Shown here: one piece after another, positions 24,100 to 32,773 of the stretch | Numbering within the stretch: the stretch's first letter is position 1 | Layout: each line of letters opens with the position of its first letter | Assembly: GCA_024639975.1 (NCBI GenBank) | Contig: JAHEFX010000013.1 | Span: 1 to 32,961 of the forward strand | Direction: 5' to 3' | Length of the DNA stretch: 32,961 bases | Origin: a bacterium | GTDB lineage: Bacteria > Actinomycetota > Acidimicrobiia > Spongiisociales > JAENVV01 | Program-made: the position numbers and the translations under genes | The notes under the pieces: model-generated | Database searches by the model: none | What the model was told of the DNA's origin: nothing | Seen by the model: only the letters and a program-made list of their open reading frames with translations

Positions 24100-24120
24100 A
24101 GATCCCCCCGGAGGGGATCT
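24100..24120. terminator. Bidirectional terminator between nitrobindin and aceE genes
   Basis: AGATCCCC-CCGGA-GGGGATCT forms an 8-bp stem with a five-base loop in the 84-bp gap between convergent stops. It can fold in transcripts from either side. No U-tract is present. Confidence 0.6.
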
Positions 24121-24137
24121 CCTGTCTCCTCCTGGGC

Positions 24138-26831
24138 CTAGGCGTCCCTCGTCCAGGGAGCGGGCGCGTCGGGGTCCAAGTCGAACGTGCGGATCGCCTC
24201 GTCGACCAGGGCTGCCTCCATCTCGCCGGATTCGACCAACCCCGAGAGCGCCGCGACGGTGACCGAGGCCCCGTCGGTCTCGAAGAAGCGGCGCAGGGCC
24301 TCTCGGGTGTCCGACCGGCCATAGCCGTCGGTGCCGAGGGTGATGAACCGCCTCGGCGCCCAGCGGGAGATCTGGTCGGGCACGGCGTGCATGTAGTCGG
24401 TCACGGCAACGATCGGCCCACGCGTCAGCGAGAGCAGCCTGGAGACCAGTGGCGACCGGCGGTCCTGTCCCGGGTGCAGGCGGTTCCATCGCTCGACCTC
24501 GAGCGCCTCCTCCCGAAGCTTCTTGTATGACGTGACCGACCAGAGCTCGGCGCCGACGCCGTATCGATCGTGGAGGGTCTGCTGGGCTTCGCGAGCTGCC
24601 TTCTGGGCGGTCCCCGAGAACAGGATCGTCGTCCGGTAGCGGGTCTCCGAGGGCGCTTCGGCGAAGCGGTACATCCCGGCGATGATCCCGTCGTTGATGC
24701 CCTCCGGCTTGCGCGGTTGTTCGTAGTTCTCGTTGTAGAGGGTCAGGTAGTACGAGATGTCGTCGCCCTTGCCATACATCCGATCCAGGCCGTGTCGGAT
24801 GATCGTGCCCATCTCGTAGGCGAACGCCGGGTCGTAGGCCTCGAGCGACGGGAACGTCGATGCCAGGACGAGGCTGTGTCCGTCTTGGTGCTGGAGTCCC
24901 TCGCCCTCGAGCGTCGTCCGACCGGCGGTCGCGGCGAGCAGGAACCCCCGGGCCCGCGAGTCACCCGCTGCCCACACGAGGTCGCCGACGCGCTGGAGGC
25001 CGAACATGGAGTAGAAGATGTAGAACGGCACCATCGGCACGCCCGTGTGGGCGTACGACGTGCCGGCTGCGATCCAAGAGGCCAACGAGCCGGCCTCGGT
25101 GATCCCCTCCTCCAGGATCTGCCCGTCCTGGCCCTCCACGTACGAGAGCAGCAACTTCGCATCGACCGGTTCGTACTTCTGGCCCTCGTGGGCGTAGATC
25201 TTGAGCTCGCGGAACAGCGAGTCCATGCCGAACGTGCGGGCTTCGTCAGGCACGATCGGCACGACGTGCTCGCCGAACTGCTCGTCGCGCGACAACGAGC
25301 GGAGCAAACGGGTGAACGCCATCGTCGTCGACGCCTGGACGTTGCCCGACCCGGCCATCACCTCATCGAATACCTGGTCATCGGGGAGGTTCATCGGCAG
25401 TCGTTCCCGGACCAACCGCCGCGGCACCGGACCACCCAACTGGCGACGGCGATCCATCAGGTAGGTCTGCTCACGCGACCCCTCGGGGAACCTGATGTAC
25501 CGGGGCTCGTCCTCCGGCCCGAGCTCGGGAACCAGGTGCTCGAGCGACAAGCGCGTGCGCAGGTCGTTCATCTGCTTGTTGGTGAGCTCCTTGATCTGGT
25601 GCGTCGCGTTGCGGCCCTCCACGTCGGGGCCGAGCGTCCAACCCTTGATCGTCTTGGCGAGGATCACGGTTGGGCGACCGGTCGTCTCGGTGGCCCGCTT
25701 GAACGCCGCGTAGAGCTTCTGGTAGTCGTGGCCGCCTCGGCGCAACGCCCAGATCTCATCGTCGCTCATGTCCTCGACGAGTGCCCCCAGGCGCGGGTCG
25801 GGCCCGAAGAAGTGCTCGCGGACGAAGGCACCGTCCTCGGCCTTGTACCGCTGGTACTCACCGTCGACCGACGAGTTCATCTTGGTGACGAGCACGCCCT
25901 CGTCGTCCTTGGCGAGCAACGGGTCCCAGTTGGCTCCCCAGATGACCTTGATGACGTTCCAACCGGCCCCCCGGAAGATCGCCTCCAGCTCCTGGATGAT
26001 CTTTCCGTTGCCCCGGACGGGGCCGTCGAGCCGCTGCAGGTTGCAGTTGATCACCCAGGTGAGGTTGTCGAGCTTCTCGCGCGCCGCCAGCGTGATCGCA
26101 CCAAGCGTCTCCGGTTCGTCGGTCTCACCGTCACCGAGGAAGGTCCAGACGCGGCTGTTCGACGTGTCGTCCAAGCCGCGGTTGTGCAGGTAGCGCAGGA
26201 AGCGGGCGTGGTAGATGGAGTTGATCGGGCCGAGACCCATGCTGACCGTCGGGTACTCCCAGAAGTCCGGCATGAGGCGTGGGTGCGGGTAGGAGGACAG
26301 CCCGTTCCCGTTGGTCTCGAACCGAAAGTTGTCGAGCTGCTCGTCGTCGAGCCGGCCCTCCAGGTAGGCACGGGCATAGAGGCCGGGGGCGGCGTGGCCC
26401 TGCACGTAGATGTGGTCGCCGGGCTGTTCGGGGGTGTGGCCACGGAAGAAGTGGTTCAGACCGACGTCGTACATGGCGGCGGACGACGCGAACGACGAGA
26501 GGTGACCGCCGATGCCATGGGCCTCCTGGTTGGCGTTGACGACCATCGCGGCCGCGTTCCAGCGGATCGCCCGGCGGATGAGCCGCTCGACATCCTCGTC
26601 ACCGGGGAAGTCGGGCTCTTCCTGGGGCGGGATCGTGTTGATGTAGGGGGTACCGGTCAGGTGGGGGATCTCGACCCCGAGCTGACGGGCACGACGGGCG
26701 GCGGCTGCGAGGAGGTAGAGGCCCCTCCCGGTCCCGTGGTGGTCGACGACCGCCTCGATCGACTCCATCCATTCCCGCGTCTCCTGCGGGTCGTGGTCGG
26801 GGATCTGGAGGATGTAGTCGTCAGGATTCAT
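24138..26831 (-). CDS. aceE: Pyruvate dehydrogenase E1 component, homodimeric type
   Basis: 897 aa, typical of AceE. It is the TPP-dependent subunit that decarboxylates pyruvate and acetylates the lipoyl domain of E2. Visible are NTIPPQEEPDFPGDE near the N-terminus, the IGGHLSSFASSAAMYDVGLNHFF segment, and the TPP/Mg motif beginning GDGETDEPE at about residue 232 and ending INCNLQ. The transketolase-like central domain follows, then a C-terminal TK_C domain. ATG 26831 has GAGGT five bases upstream; the frame is open further back without homology. It is monocistronic here. E2 and E3 are not in the window, as is common in actinobacteria. Confidence 0.97.
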   Translation of the reverse strand: MNPDDYILQIPDHDPQETREWMESIEAVVDHHGTGRGLYLLAAAARRARQLGVEIPHLTGTPYINTIPPQEEPDFPGDEDVERLIRRAIRWNAAAMVVNANQEAHGIGGHLSSFASSAAMYDVGLNHFFRGHTPEQPGDHIYVQGHAAPGLYARAYLEGRLDDEQLDNFRFETNGNGLSSYPHPRLMPDFWEYPTVSMGLGPINSIYHARFLRYLHNRGLDDTSNSRVWTFLGDGETDEPETLGAITLAAREKLDNLTWVINCNLQRLDGPVRGNGKIIQELEAIFRGAGWNVIKVIWGANWDPLLAKDDEGVLVTKMNSSVDGEYQRYKAEDGAFVREHFFGPDPRLGALVEDMSDDEIWALRRGGHDYQKLYAAFKRATETTGRPTVILAKTIKGWTLGPDVEGRNATHQIKELTNKQMNDLRTRLSLEHLVPELGPEDEPRYIRFPEGSREQTYLMDRRRQLGGPVPRRLVRERLPMNLPDDQVFDEVMAGSGNVQASTTMAFTRLLRSLSRDEQFGEHVVPIVPDEARTFGMDSLFRELKIYAHEGQKYEPVDAKLLLSYVEGQDGQILEEGITEAGSLASWIAAGTSYAHTGVPMVPFYIFYSMFGLQRVGDLVWAAGDSRARGFLLAATAGRTTLEGEGLQHQDGHSLVLASTFPSLEAYDPAFAYEMGTIIRHGLDRMYGKGDDISYYLTLYNENYEQPRKPEGINDGIIAGMYRFAEAPSETRYRTTILFSGTAQKAAREAQQTLHDRYGVGAELWSVTSYKKLREEALEVERWNRLHPGQDRRSPLVSRLLSLTRGPIVAVTDYMHAVPDQISRWAPRRFITLGTDGYGRSDTREALRRFFETDGASVTVAALSGLVESGEMEAALVDEAIRTFDLDPDAPAPWTRDA

Positions 26832-26886
26832 CGGGACCTCGGTCGGGGAGCCCGACGATGGTATCGCCTGTTCCACCGCACGGCCG

Positions 26887-26892
26887 TAGGCT
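26887..26892 (+). promoter_or_regulatory. -10 element (TAGGCT) of the YajQ-family gene
   Basis: TAGGCT, then CCACCCC, then ATG 26900. The spacing and the lack of a Shine-Dalgarno sequence indicate a leaderless transcript. Confidence 0.5.
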
Positions 26893-26899
26893 CCACCCC

Positions 26900-27385
26900 A
26901 TGCCTTCATTCGATGTTGTCTCGACCGTCGACGCGCAGGAGCTCGTGAATGCCGTCGACCAAGCGAACCGTGAACTCTCGACGCGCTACGACTTCCGCGG
27001 CACGGACGCCAAGGTGGAGCTCGGCGAAGGGTCGGTCACGGTCGAAGCCGACTCCGAAGGCCGCGTCGATGCGGCCAACGACGTCCTCCAGTCCAAGCTC
27101 GTCAGGCGGGGCGTCGACCTGAAGAGCCTCTCCGCATCCGATCCCGAGACGATCGGCGGCGGCCGGGTCAAGGTCGTCTGGACCATCGCCGAGGGGATCG
27201 ACAAGGAGGCGGCGAAGGAGCTGTCGAAGGAGATTCGCGACATGGACGTCCGGGTCCAGGCCCAGATCCAAGGCGACCAACTGCGGGTACAGGGCAAGAA
27301 GCGTGACGACCTCCAGGCCGTCATCGCCGAGCTCAAAGCGCTCGACTTCCGCCTGCCCCTCCAGTACGTGAACTTCAGGGACTAG
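26900..27385 (+). CDS. YajQ-family nucleotide-binding protein
   Basis: 161 aa, full length. The family signatures are MPSFDVVSTVDAQELVNAVDQ at the start, STRYDFRGTDAKVEL, the IAEGIDKEAAKELSKEIRD helix and the end LKALDFRLPLQYVNFRD. YajQ proteins have two RNP-like folds and bind nucleotides; the Xanthomonas member binds cyclic di-GMP and acts with a LysR regulator. No such partner is evident here. It starts 68 bp from the divergent aceE and converges on a cNMP-fold gene. Confidence 0.95.
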   Translation: MPSFDVVSTVDAQELVNAVDQANRELSTRYDFRGTDAKVELGEGSVTVEADSEGRVDAANDVLQSKLVRRGVDLKSLSASDPETIGGGRVKVVWTIAEGIDKEAAKELSKEIRDMDVRVQAQIQGDQLRVQGKKRDDLQAVIAELKALDFRLPLQYVNFRD

Positions 27386-27428
27386 TCGGCCACCGAGGCC
27401 TGCTTGCGCGGGTCCTCCCGGAGGCGGC

Positions 27429-27860
27429 CTACGTCGCCTTGGTGTCCGTAGAGGCCAGACGGTCGGCCACGGTGGCGAGGATCTTCGTTGCGACCGAGGG
27501 CATCTCGGCCATCACGGTCCTGAATGCCCTGGGCTCCAAGGCCAGCACGACCGAAGGCTCGGCCATGACGACGGTGGCGTTGGCCGGTCGGTCCGTGACG
27601 AGACCGATCTCGCCAACGACGTCGCCCGGGCCGGACTCGGCGATCTTGCGGCCGTTGCGTCGGACGACGGCGCTGCCTTCGAGAATGATCGCCAGTTGGT
27701 GTCCCCACTTCCCCTCACAGACGAGCTCGGCACCCTCCCGGACACCCACCTCGTCGGAGATCCTGGCCAAGGCGGTCAACTCCTTCTTCGAGAGCTCCGA
27801 GAACAGTGGGACGTCCGAAAGCAATTCGACCTTGTCCGACTGTCGGGTGAGTACCGGCAT
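27429..27860 (-). CDS. Single-domain cyclic-nucleotide-binding-fold protein
   Basis: 143 aa. One cNMP-binding domain of the CRP type is present (LSDVPLFSELSKKELTALARI, then GHQLAIILEGSAVV, then GPGDVVGEIGLVTDRPANATV), with a short C-terminal helix and no DNA-binding HTH. In the phosphate-binding cassette the usual Arg (PRxATV) is replaced by Ala, so cAMP binding is uncertain. Stand-alone domains of this kind are common in actinobacteria and their function is unknown. ATG 27860 has GGGAG seven bases upstream. It is divergent from the TlpA-like gene. Confidence 0.85.
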   Translation of the reverse strand: MPVLTRQSDKVELLSDVPLFSELSKKELTALARISDEVGVREGAELVCEGKWGHQLAIILEGSAVVRRNGRKIAESGPGDVVGEIGLVTDRPANATVVMAEPSVVLALEPRAFRTVMAEMPSVATKILATVADRLASTDTKAT

Positions 27861-27932
27861 CCTTGGCTCCCGTTGTTGGCGACGCCGCAACCGTAGGCGG
27901 GTCGACTCGCCCGTGAAGGCGAAACGCGCCGA

Positions 27933-27938
27933 TACCCT
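27933..27938 (+). promoter_or_regulatory. -10 element (TACCCT) of the TlpA-like gene
   Basis: TACCCT is followed by seven bases and then GTG 27946. The same leaderless geometry as for ATG starts supports the GTG as the true start. Confidence 0.5.
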
Positions 27939-27945
27939 TCCGTCC

Positions 27946-28512
27946 GTGTCAGAAGTCGGACCCCTACCCAAACGCGGCGGCATCCTCACGGTCGTGGTCC
28001 TCGGCGTGATCGGCATCGGTGTGGGCGGATGGGTGCTCTTCGGTGGTGCCCCGGGTGGGCCCTCGACCGAGACGACCGAGCCAACCGGTCCCGTGGTCGG
28101 GGCGGCTGCCCCGTCGTTCACGGCCCGTCTCCTCGACGGCGGCACCTTCAGCCTCGACGCGCACCTGTCCGACGACGGCCGACCGGTCCTCCTCAACTTC
28201 TGGGCGAGCTGGTGCACGCCCTGCGTGGCCGAGATGCCTTCGCTGGATGCCGCCGCCGCCGCCAACCCGGAGGTGCTCGTGCTCGGCGTGGCCGCCGATG
28301 ACACCGAGGCGGGCGCCTCCTCGTTCGCCGACGAGATCGGCGTCGGCTACCCGCTCGGAATCGACACCACGGGGATCATCGCTGCCGACTACCACGTGTT
28401 CGGACTCCCGGCGACATATGCGATCGGCTCGGACGGCCGGATCGCCGAGATCGCCTACGGCGAGCTGGACGAGGCCGAGCTCGAGGCGCTCATCGCCTCG
28501 GCAACCGGCTGA
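27946..28512 (+). CDS. TlpA/ResA-type membrane-anchored thiol:disulfide oxidoreductase
   Basis: 188 aa. There is an N-terminal anchor helix (about 12-32), a Thr/Pro-rich linker, and a thioredoxin-fold domain from about 50 with the active site WASWCTPC (Cys90, Cys93) and the cis-Pro loop FGLPATYAIG. It faces outside the membrane and is expected to reduce or exchange disulfides, for example in cytochrome c maturation, though no maturation genes adjoin. The start is GTG 27946. Its stop abuts that of the 49-aa membrane peptide as TGATCA. Confidence 0.92.
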   Translation: MSEVGPLPKRGGILTVVVLGVIGIGVGGWVLFGGAPGGPSTETTEPTGPVVGAAAPSFTARLLDGGTFSLDAHLSDDGRPVLLNFWASWCTPCVAEMPSLDAAAAANPEVLVLGVAADDTEAGASSFADEIGVGYPLGIDTTGIIAADYHVFGLPATYAIGSDGRIAEIAYGELDEAELEALIASATG

Positions 28513-28662
28513 TCAGCCGATCACGCCGCCGTCGTCGAGCATCCGGCCGAGGTACTCGAAGGCGAACGCGAGGACGACGAGGACGACCACGAGGATCAGC
28601 GTCGCCTCGATCGCCTTGACCGGCGTCGAACCGGGAAGCGCATCCCACATCCGTCTCAGCAT
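28513..28662 (-). CDS. 49-aa membrane peptide coupled to sortase E
   Basis: ATG 28662 shares a base with the sortase TGA (TGATG), the same coupling as plsY-moeA and acnA-orn. The product has a basic N-terminus (MLRRMWDALPGSTPVKAIE), one hydrophobic helix (about 20-36, ATLILVVVLVVLAFAFEYL) and a short acidic end. No LPXTG or LAXTG motif is present, so it is not an obvious sortase substrate. It may be an accessory of the sortase. The family is not recognised. Confidence 0.7.
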   Translation of the reverse strand: MLRRMWDALPGSTPVKAIEATLILVVVLVVLAFAFEYLGRMLDDGGVIG

Positions 28663-29501
28663 CAGGCTGCTCCTTGCTCGGCGAAGTACCGGGCGTTGGG
28701 TCCGGATACCAACTCTGCCACCACGACGAGGCGTTGGCGCGATGAGAACTCCGGGTGACAGGTCGTCAGGGTGAGGAAGGCCCCCTCCAGTGGGTCGACC
28801 ACCCACAGGGAGGTGGCATCGACGGCCATCCACCCGGCATCGTCGCCGACGTCGATCATCCTGGTTTCTTCGTGAATGGTCCTCGGGTCGCGCACGACGT
28901 AGACGTGGGTGCCGATCGCGGTCTCCACGATGATTGGGTCACCTGCTCGGATCTCGTCCAAGCGGTTGAACGGAGCGCCGTAGGTCGTGCGGTGCCCGGC
29001 AATGGCGGCATTGCCCCACTGGCCGGGAACGGGCGACTGGGCGTAGTGGCCCGGCCCCCGACGCAGGTTGCCGAGGTCCTCGCCTTCCCGAACGACGAAG
29101 GTGAGCCCGTCGTTGACCAGGTCGTCGAGGGCGGCGTCACCGGTGTTCGTCGTCGCTCCGAGGCTTGGGAAGCTGATGACGGCGAAGGCCTCGCCGGTTC
29201 CAGGGATCGGCTCGTTCGTGAGGACCGCCGGGCCCTCGAACTCGATCGACCCCTCGTCCACGAGACCGTCTTCGGTGATCGGGACGGTCTCGGGCTGGTC
29301 GGGGGCCTCTCCGCCTTCTTCGTCCAGCTCGGACCGCACCTCGTCGAAGTACGTGTCGACCTCCTCGGTGGCGGCGTTCTGCTCGGCGGAGGTGATGAGA
29401 CCGGTACCCCAGAGCTGCCAGGCCAGGAAGGCGAAAATGAGGACGCCAGCCCAGATCATGGTCCAGCCGATCCCCCGAATCACGCGGATTGCTCCCGTCA
29501 T
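28662..29501 (-). CDS. Class E sortase
   Basis: 279 aa. An N-terminal membrane anchor (12-31) is followed by an acidic linker (about 38-100), then the sortase barrel with catalytic His170 (AGHRTTYGAPF), Cys248 (TLTTCHPEF) and Arg255 (SSRQRLVV). GPGHYAQSPVPGQWGNAAIAGHR is the class E pattern common in high-GC actinobacteria, which usually recognise LAXTG-type signals. No sorting-signal protein is in the window, so it may serve as a housekeeping enzyme. ATG 29501 has TACGCT seven bases upstream and no Shine-Dalgarno sequence. It is coupled to a 49-aa membrane peptide. Confidence 0.93.
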   Translation of the reverse strand: MTGAIRVIRGIGWTMIWAGVLIFAFLAWQLWGTGLITSAEQNAATEEVDTYFDEVRSELDEEGGEAPDQPETVPITEDGLVDEGSIEFEGPAVLTNEPIPGTGEAFAVISFPSLGATTNTGDAALDDLVNDGLTFVVREGEDLGNLRRGPGHYAQSPVPGQWGNAAIAGHRTTYGAPFNRLDEIRAGDPIIVETAIGTHVYVVRDPRTIHEETRMIDVGDDAGWMAVDATSLWVVDPLEGAFLTLTTCHPEFSSRQRLVVVAELVSGPNARYFAEQGAA

Positions 29502-29508
29502 TGCCGGC

Positions 29509-29514
29509 AGCGTA
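29509..29514 (-). promoter_or_regulatory. -10 element (TACGCT) of the sortase gene
   Basis: TACGCT on the minus strand, then GCCGGCA, then ATG 29501. Leaderless spacing. Confidence 0.5.
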
Positions 29515-29581
29515 CCGGTGGCCGAAATGAATCCTCGACGCCGCTCGGAACTCCGAGCCCACTGTTACCGTTCGACCACTG

Positions 29582-30178
29582 ATGCCGTGGTTGGTCCTGG
29601 TCTTGCTTGCGTCGACGTTCATCGCCTTGCTGCGCGGTGGTCGACTCTCGAACTTCGGCGACATCCAGCTCCGATGGTGGTGGCTCCTCCCGTTGGGATT
29701 CGGGATCCAGGCGGTCGCCGTCTTCCTCCCCGACGGTGGCTGGTCCGAGGGGCTCGCCCCCTACGTGATCCTCCTGTCGTATGTGCCGCTGGTGATCGCC
29801 GTCGGCATCAACCGGGACAAGCCCGGAATGCTGCTCGCCGGCCTGGGGATCCTCGCCAACTTCACCGTCATCGCCATGAACGGGGGGATGCCGGTCCTCG
29901 GCGACTCCATCCGGGCCGCTTCGGGATTCGCCATCGAGACGCCGGTCATCTCGGATGCCAAGCATGTGATGTTCGACGAATCGACCCAACTCGGTTTCCT
30001 GGCCGATGTCATCCCGCTGCGTATCTTCGGGCAAGGGCATGTGATCTCACTGGGCGACGTGTTGCTCGCGATCGGGCTGGGCGTCTTCCTCGAAGGGGAG
30101 CTGCGCAAGCCCGTGCGCTGGTTCAAGCATCGGGCGGCATCGAAGTCCGGGTCGGGCTCGGCCCGACGCTCCTCCTAG
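29582..30178 (+). CDS. DUF5317-type polytopic membrane protein
   Basis: 198 aa with about five hydrophobic segments: 1-17, 33-50, 59-75, 81-100 and 150-168. It carries the conserved polar stretches RGGRLSNFGDIQLRWWWLL, NGGMPV and KHVMFDESTQLGFLADVIPL, which I associate with a family of unknown function found in actinobacteria and Firmicutes. No catalytic motif is obvious. A TACCGT hexamer lies ten bases before the ATG. The stop is shared with that of a convergent HD-domain gene in the palindrome CTCCTAGGAG (30172-30181). Confidence 0.7.
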   Translation: MPWLVLVLLASTFIALLRGGRLSNFGDIQLRWWWLLPLGFGIQAVAVFLPDGGWSEGLAPYVILLSYVPLVIAVGINRDKPGMLLAGLGILANFTVIAMNGGMPVLGDSIRAASGFAIETPVISDAKHVMFDESTQLGFLADVIPLRIFGQGHVISLGDVLLAIGLGVFLEGELRKPVRWFKHRAASKSGSGSARRSS

Positions 30179-31374
30179 GAGAGGACCTCGGCTCGTCCGG
30201 GCAGGTATTCGAGCACGGTCCGCAGCGACCGGACGACCCGCGGGTCGTAGTCGTAGACCCCACCCCGGTGCAGCAGCTCCAGGGCCTCCAGGGGCGAAGC
30301 GCCCGCCTCGTGGATGGCTCGGTCGAAAGCCGACGCCACCTTGACGATCCTCGCCTCCATCGGGTGGTCGGGATCGTCTTCCTCGCCCGGTCGCCGGTAC
30401 GGGTGGTGGTGGACCCGGACGACGTTGGCCGCATCCTCGAGGTAGTCCGACTCCGCGATGATCTCCGACGACCACCGGGAGATGTCGTCCTCGGTGTAGC
30501 CCTGCTCGACGATGCTCGGCTCCGTGAGGGTGATCCGTCCGATGTCGTGCATGAGGGCTGCGTACTCGAGCACTTCGACCCGGTTCGGTTGCAGACCCAT
30601 CTCCTTGCCGATCCGCACCGCCAGGTCGGCGGTCCGGTCGGCGTGGCCCTCGAGCGCCAGGCCCCCGACCTCGGGTATGCGGGCAAGGGCAAGAATCGTC
30701 TGCCCGTAGGTCCGGCTCGTGTCGGCCCGACGGCGGAAGGACGAGAACGTGATGTGGAACGGGACGGCTCCGACCACGACGGCCACCCAGGGGTCGCTGT
30801 ACTGCCAGACGAGCCCGAACGCCGTGCCGGCGGCGATGAGCGAGCCGATGAGTGGCAGGTCCTTGAGCCCGACGCCGGCGACGTAGGCGATGCTCGTCGC
30901 CTGGGTGCGGCGGATCGAGAGGAGGCGGAAGAACACCTCCACCAAGAACCAGGCAATCGCCGCTCCCACCCAGACGAGGACGGCGGAGAGGTCGGTACCC
31001 AGCTCCAGCGGTACACCCGTGGCGTAGAGCACGGAGGCATAGGCGAGGGCCCCGATCGCCCGCCGGAGGTCGACCGGAACGGTGAGCGGCGCGGAGATGC
31101 CGAACACCCGATTGAGCCGCAAGGCAACGAAGCCGAGGGCAATCACCGAGATCGTCGCCTCGGGCGCCGGGAATAGGAACGGCACGGCTGCACCTATGAG
31201 CAGGACCAGGTCGAGCTTCGACCCGCCGGGGCCGCGCAGCTCGAAGAGGGGGGCCAACCCGAAGGCAACTGCGGTCAGGGCCACGAGCCACCACTGGATC
31301 CCGGCCGGGGCCATGACCACGCCGACCACGGCACCGGCAAGGATCGCCACGATGTCCCAGATGCGTTCGGTCAT
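30175..31374 (-). CDS. Membrane HD-domain protein, second gene of pair
   Basis: 399 aa. The N-terminal half has about seven membrane helices (to residue 210). The C-terminal half is an HD domain: GHADRTADLAVRIGKEMG, AALMHDIGRITL with His276 and Asp277, RVHHHPYRRPG (His322-324) and VASAFDRAI with Asp351. It resembles HD-GYP phosphodiesterases but lacks the GYP triad. Metal ligands of the HD fold look complete. Possible activity is on a cyclic dinucleotide or another phosphoester, but this is not provable by reading. ATG 31374 overlaps the upstream HD gene stop as ATGA. The two proteins share the layout but not close sequence, and may form a heteromer. Confidence 0.85.
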   Translation of the reverse strand: MTERIWDIVAILAGAVVGVVMAPAGIQWWLVALTAVAFGLAPLFELRGPGGSKLDLVLLIGAAVPFLFPAPEATISVIALGFVALRLNRVFGISAPLTVPVDLRRAIGALAYASVLYATGVPLELGTDLSAVLVWVGAAIAWFLVEVFFRLLSIRRTQATSIAYVAGVGLKDLPLIGSLIAAGTAFGLVWQYSDPWVAVVVGAVPFHITFSSFRRRADTSRTYGQTILALARIPEVGGLALEGHADRTADLAVRIGKEMGLQPNRVEVLEYAALMHDIGRITLTEPSIVEQGYTEDDISRWSSEIIAESDYLEDAANVVRVHHHPYRRPGEEDDPDHPMEARIVKVASAFDRAIHEAGASPLEALELLHRGGVYDYDPRVVRSLRTVLEYLPGRAEVLS

Positions 31375-32729
31375 GGCTGGTCCTTCACGGAGTCGGCAGG
31401 CAGACGGCCCTCGGCGATGGCCCTGGCGGTCTCTTCGTCGTGGACGTCCGGTGAGCCATAGGTCTCGCCCCGGGCCTCGATCGCGCCGATGAGTGCTTCG
31501 ACGGCCTCGGGCATGAACTGGGTACCCGCACAGCGGCGGAGCTCCTCGAACGCATAGCGCTGGCTGAGGGCCACTCGATAGGAGCGAGTGGTGGTGATGG
31601 CGTCGAAGGCATCCGCCACGGCGAGGATCGACGACTCGACGGACGGGACGACTCCCGTCTTCTCACCGTCGAAGAAGTGGTGGGTCCCGGCGGCGATCGC
31701 AACCATCGGCTGGAGGAACTCGACCTCGTCCAGGATCTCCTCGACGGCGTCGTCATGCCGGCGCATGATCGCCCACTCCTCCTCGGTGAGCCGGCCCTTC
31801 TTCTGGATGAGCTCCTTGGGCACGACGAGCTTGCCGATGTCATGGAGCAGGGCAGCCCAGTTGAGTGCCTCCAGCTTGGTGCCCCGCTGTCCCAGCTCCT
31901 CGCCGATGAGCGTGGCGAAGTGGGCGACCCGCTCGGCGTGGCCTCGGGTGTAGAGGTCCTTGGCCTCAAGGGCCTTGACGAACCCGGCCAGCGTCGCCTC
32001 GTGGGAGGTCCGCAGGAGACCGAACGAAGCGAAGGCCTGATGGCCGACCAGGAAGAGGATCATCATCAGGACGAGCAAGAGGGTGGACCCACCTGCCTCG
32101 ACGAAGGCAAACCCGAGGACCCCACCCACCAGCCCAACGAGCAGCGACGACGGGATGAGTGTGGCCATTCCCGACCAAAGGTTCGGGATCGAGCGGGAGT
32201 AGATGTACCGGACCGCCAGGTAGACCTGCCCGAGGTTGACCGCGAGGTTCGTGGCCGAGGCAAACGCGGCTGAGATGATCACCGCCCATGCCCCGGATCC
32301 CAGGAGCTCGATGCCGAACTCGATGGTCATGCCGACGGCGGCGCCTGTGAGGGCGAGCTGGCCGAAGTTCCAGATCGGCTCTTGGATCCGCTTCTCGCGG
32401 ACATCGACTTCCTGGATGGCCGAGCTGGCGGCGAGGATGGCGCAGACCAGGACGGCGGACCCGCCCGACAGGGCGGCCGAGACGCCGCCGGCGAGCAACA
32501 CCATGCCCGACGACGACGCGCTGAGGTTGTCGTTGACGAGGACGGATCGATAGCCGAGGTAGACGTTGGCGATCAGCAACGGGACCAGGAGGGCGAGCGA
32601 TGCGAGCTCCTCGGCCGTTGCGGCGGCCACCCAGAAGGTGGCCACGGACAAGACCACGTACAGGACGGTCACCACGATCTTGCGGCGACCCTGCCGGCCG
32701 TGGAACTCGGAGATCGGTCTACGTGGCAT
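31371..32729 (-). CDS. Membrane HD-GYP-like protein with degenerate GYP motif
   Basis: 452 aa. An N-terminal MASE-like region of about seven or eight helices (18-240) precedes an HD-GYP-type domain: LEAKDLYTRGHAERVAHFA, LLHDIGKLVVPKELIQKKGRLTEEEW with His296 and Asp297, His325, THHFFDG (His350-351) and ILAVADAFDAITTTRSYR. Canonical members read HHE..DG.GYP; here Glu is Phe and GYP is replaced by TGV. The domain may still bind metal, while c-di-GMP specificity is doubtful. ATG 32729 has GGAGGG ten bases upstream. It heads a coupled pair of HD genes, preceded by a 26-aa leader peptide and a CRP-like box. Confidence 0.88.
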   Translation of the reverse strand: MPRRPISEFHGRQGRRKIVVTVLYVVLSVATFWVAAATAEELASLALLVPLLIANVYLGYRSVLVNDNLSASSSGMVLLAGGVSAALSGGSAVLVCAILAASSAIQEVDVREKRIQEPIWNFGQLALTGAAVGMTIEFGIELLGSGAWAVIISAAFASATNLAVNLGQVYLAVRYIYSRSIPNLWSGMATLIPSSLLVGLVGGVLGFAFVEAGGSTLLLVLMMILFLVGHQAFASFGLLRTSHEATLAGFVKALEAKDLYTRGHAERVAHFATLIGEELGQRGTKLEALNWAALLHDIGKLVVPKELIQKKGRLTEEEWAIMRRHDDAVEEILDEVEFLQPMVAIAAGTHHFFDGEKTGVVPSVESSILAVADAFDAITTTRSYRVALSQRYAFEELRRCAGTQFMPEAVEALIGAIEARGETYGSPDVHDEETARAIAEGRLPADSVKDQP

Positions 32730-32773
32730 TCAGTTGCGTCCCTCCGGCGAGGAGGCTCCCTGGGCATCATCGG

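Noticed and set aside
24570-26948. 792-codon open frame on the plus strand
   Set aside because: It is antisense to the clear aceE gene. The product is rich in Arg/Gly/Val with no recognisable domain, the usual mirror of a high-GC gene.
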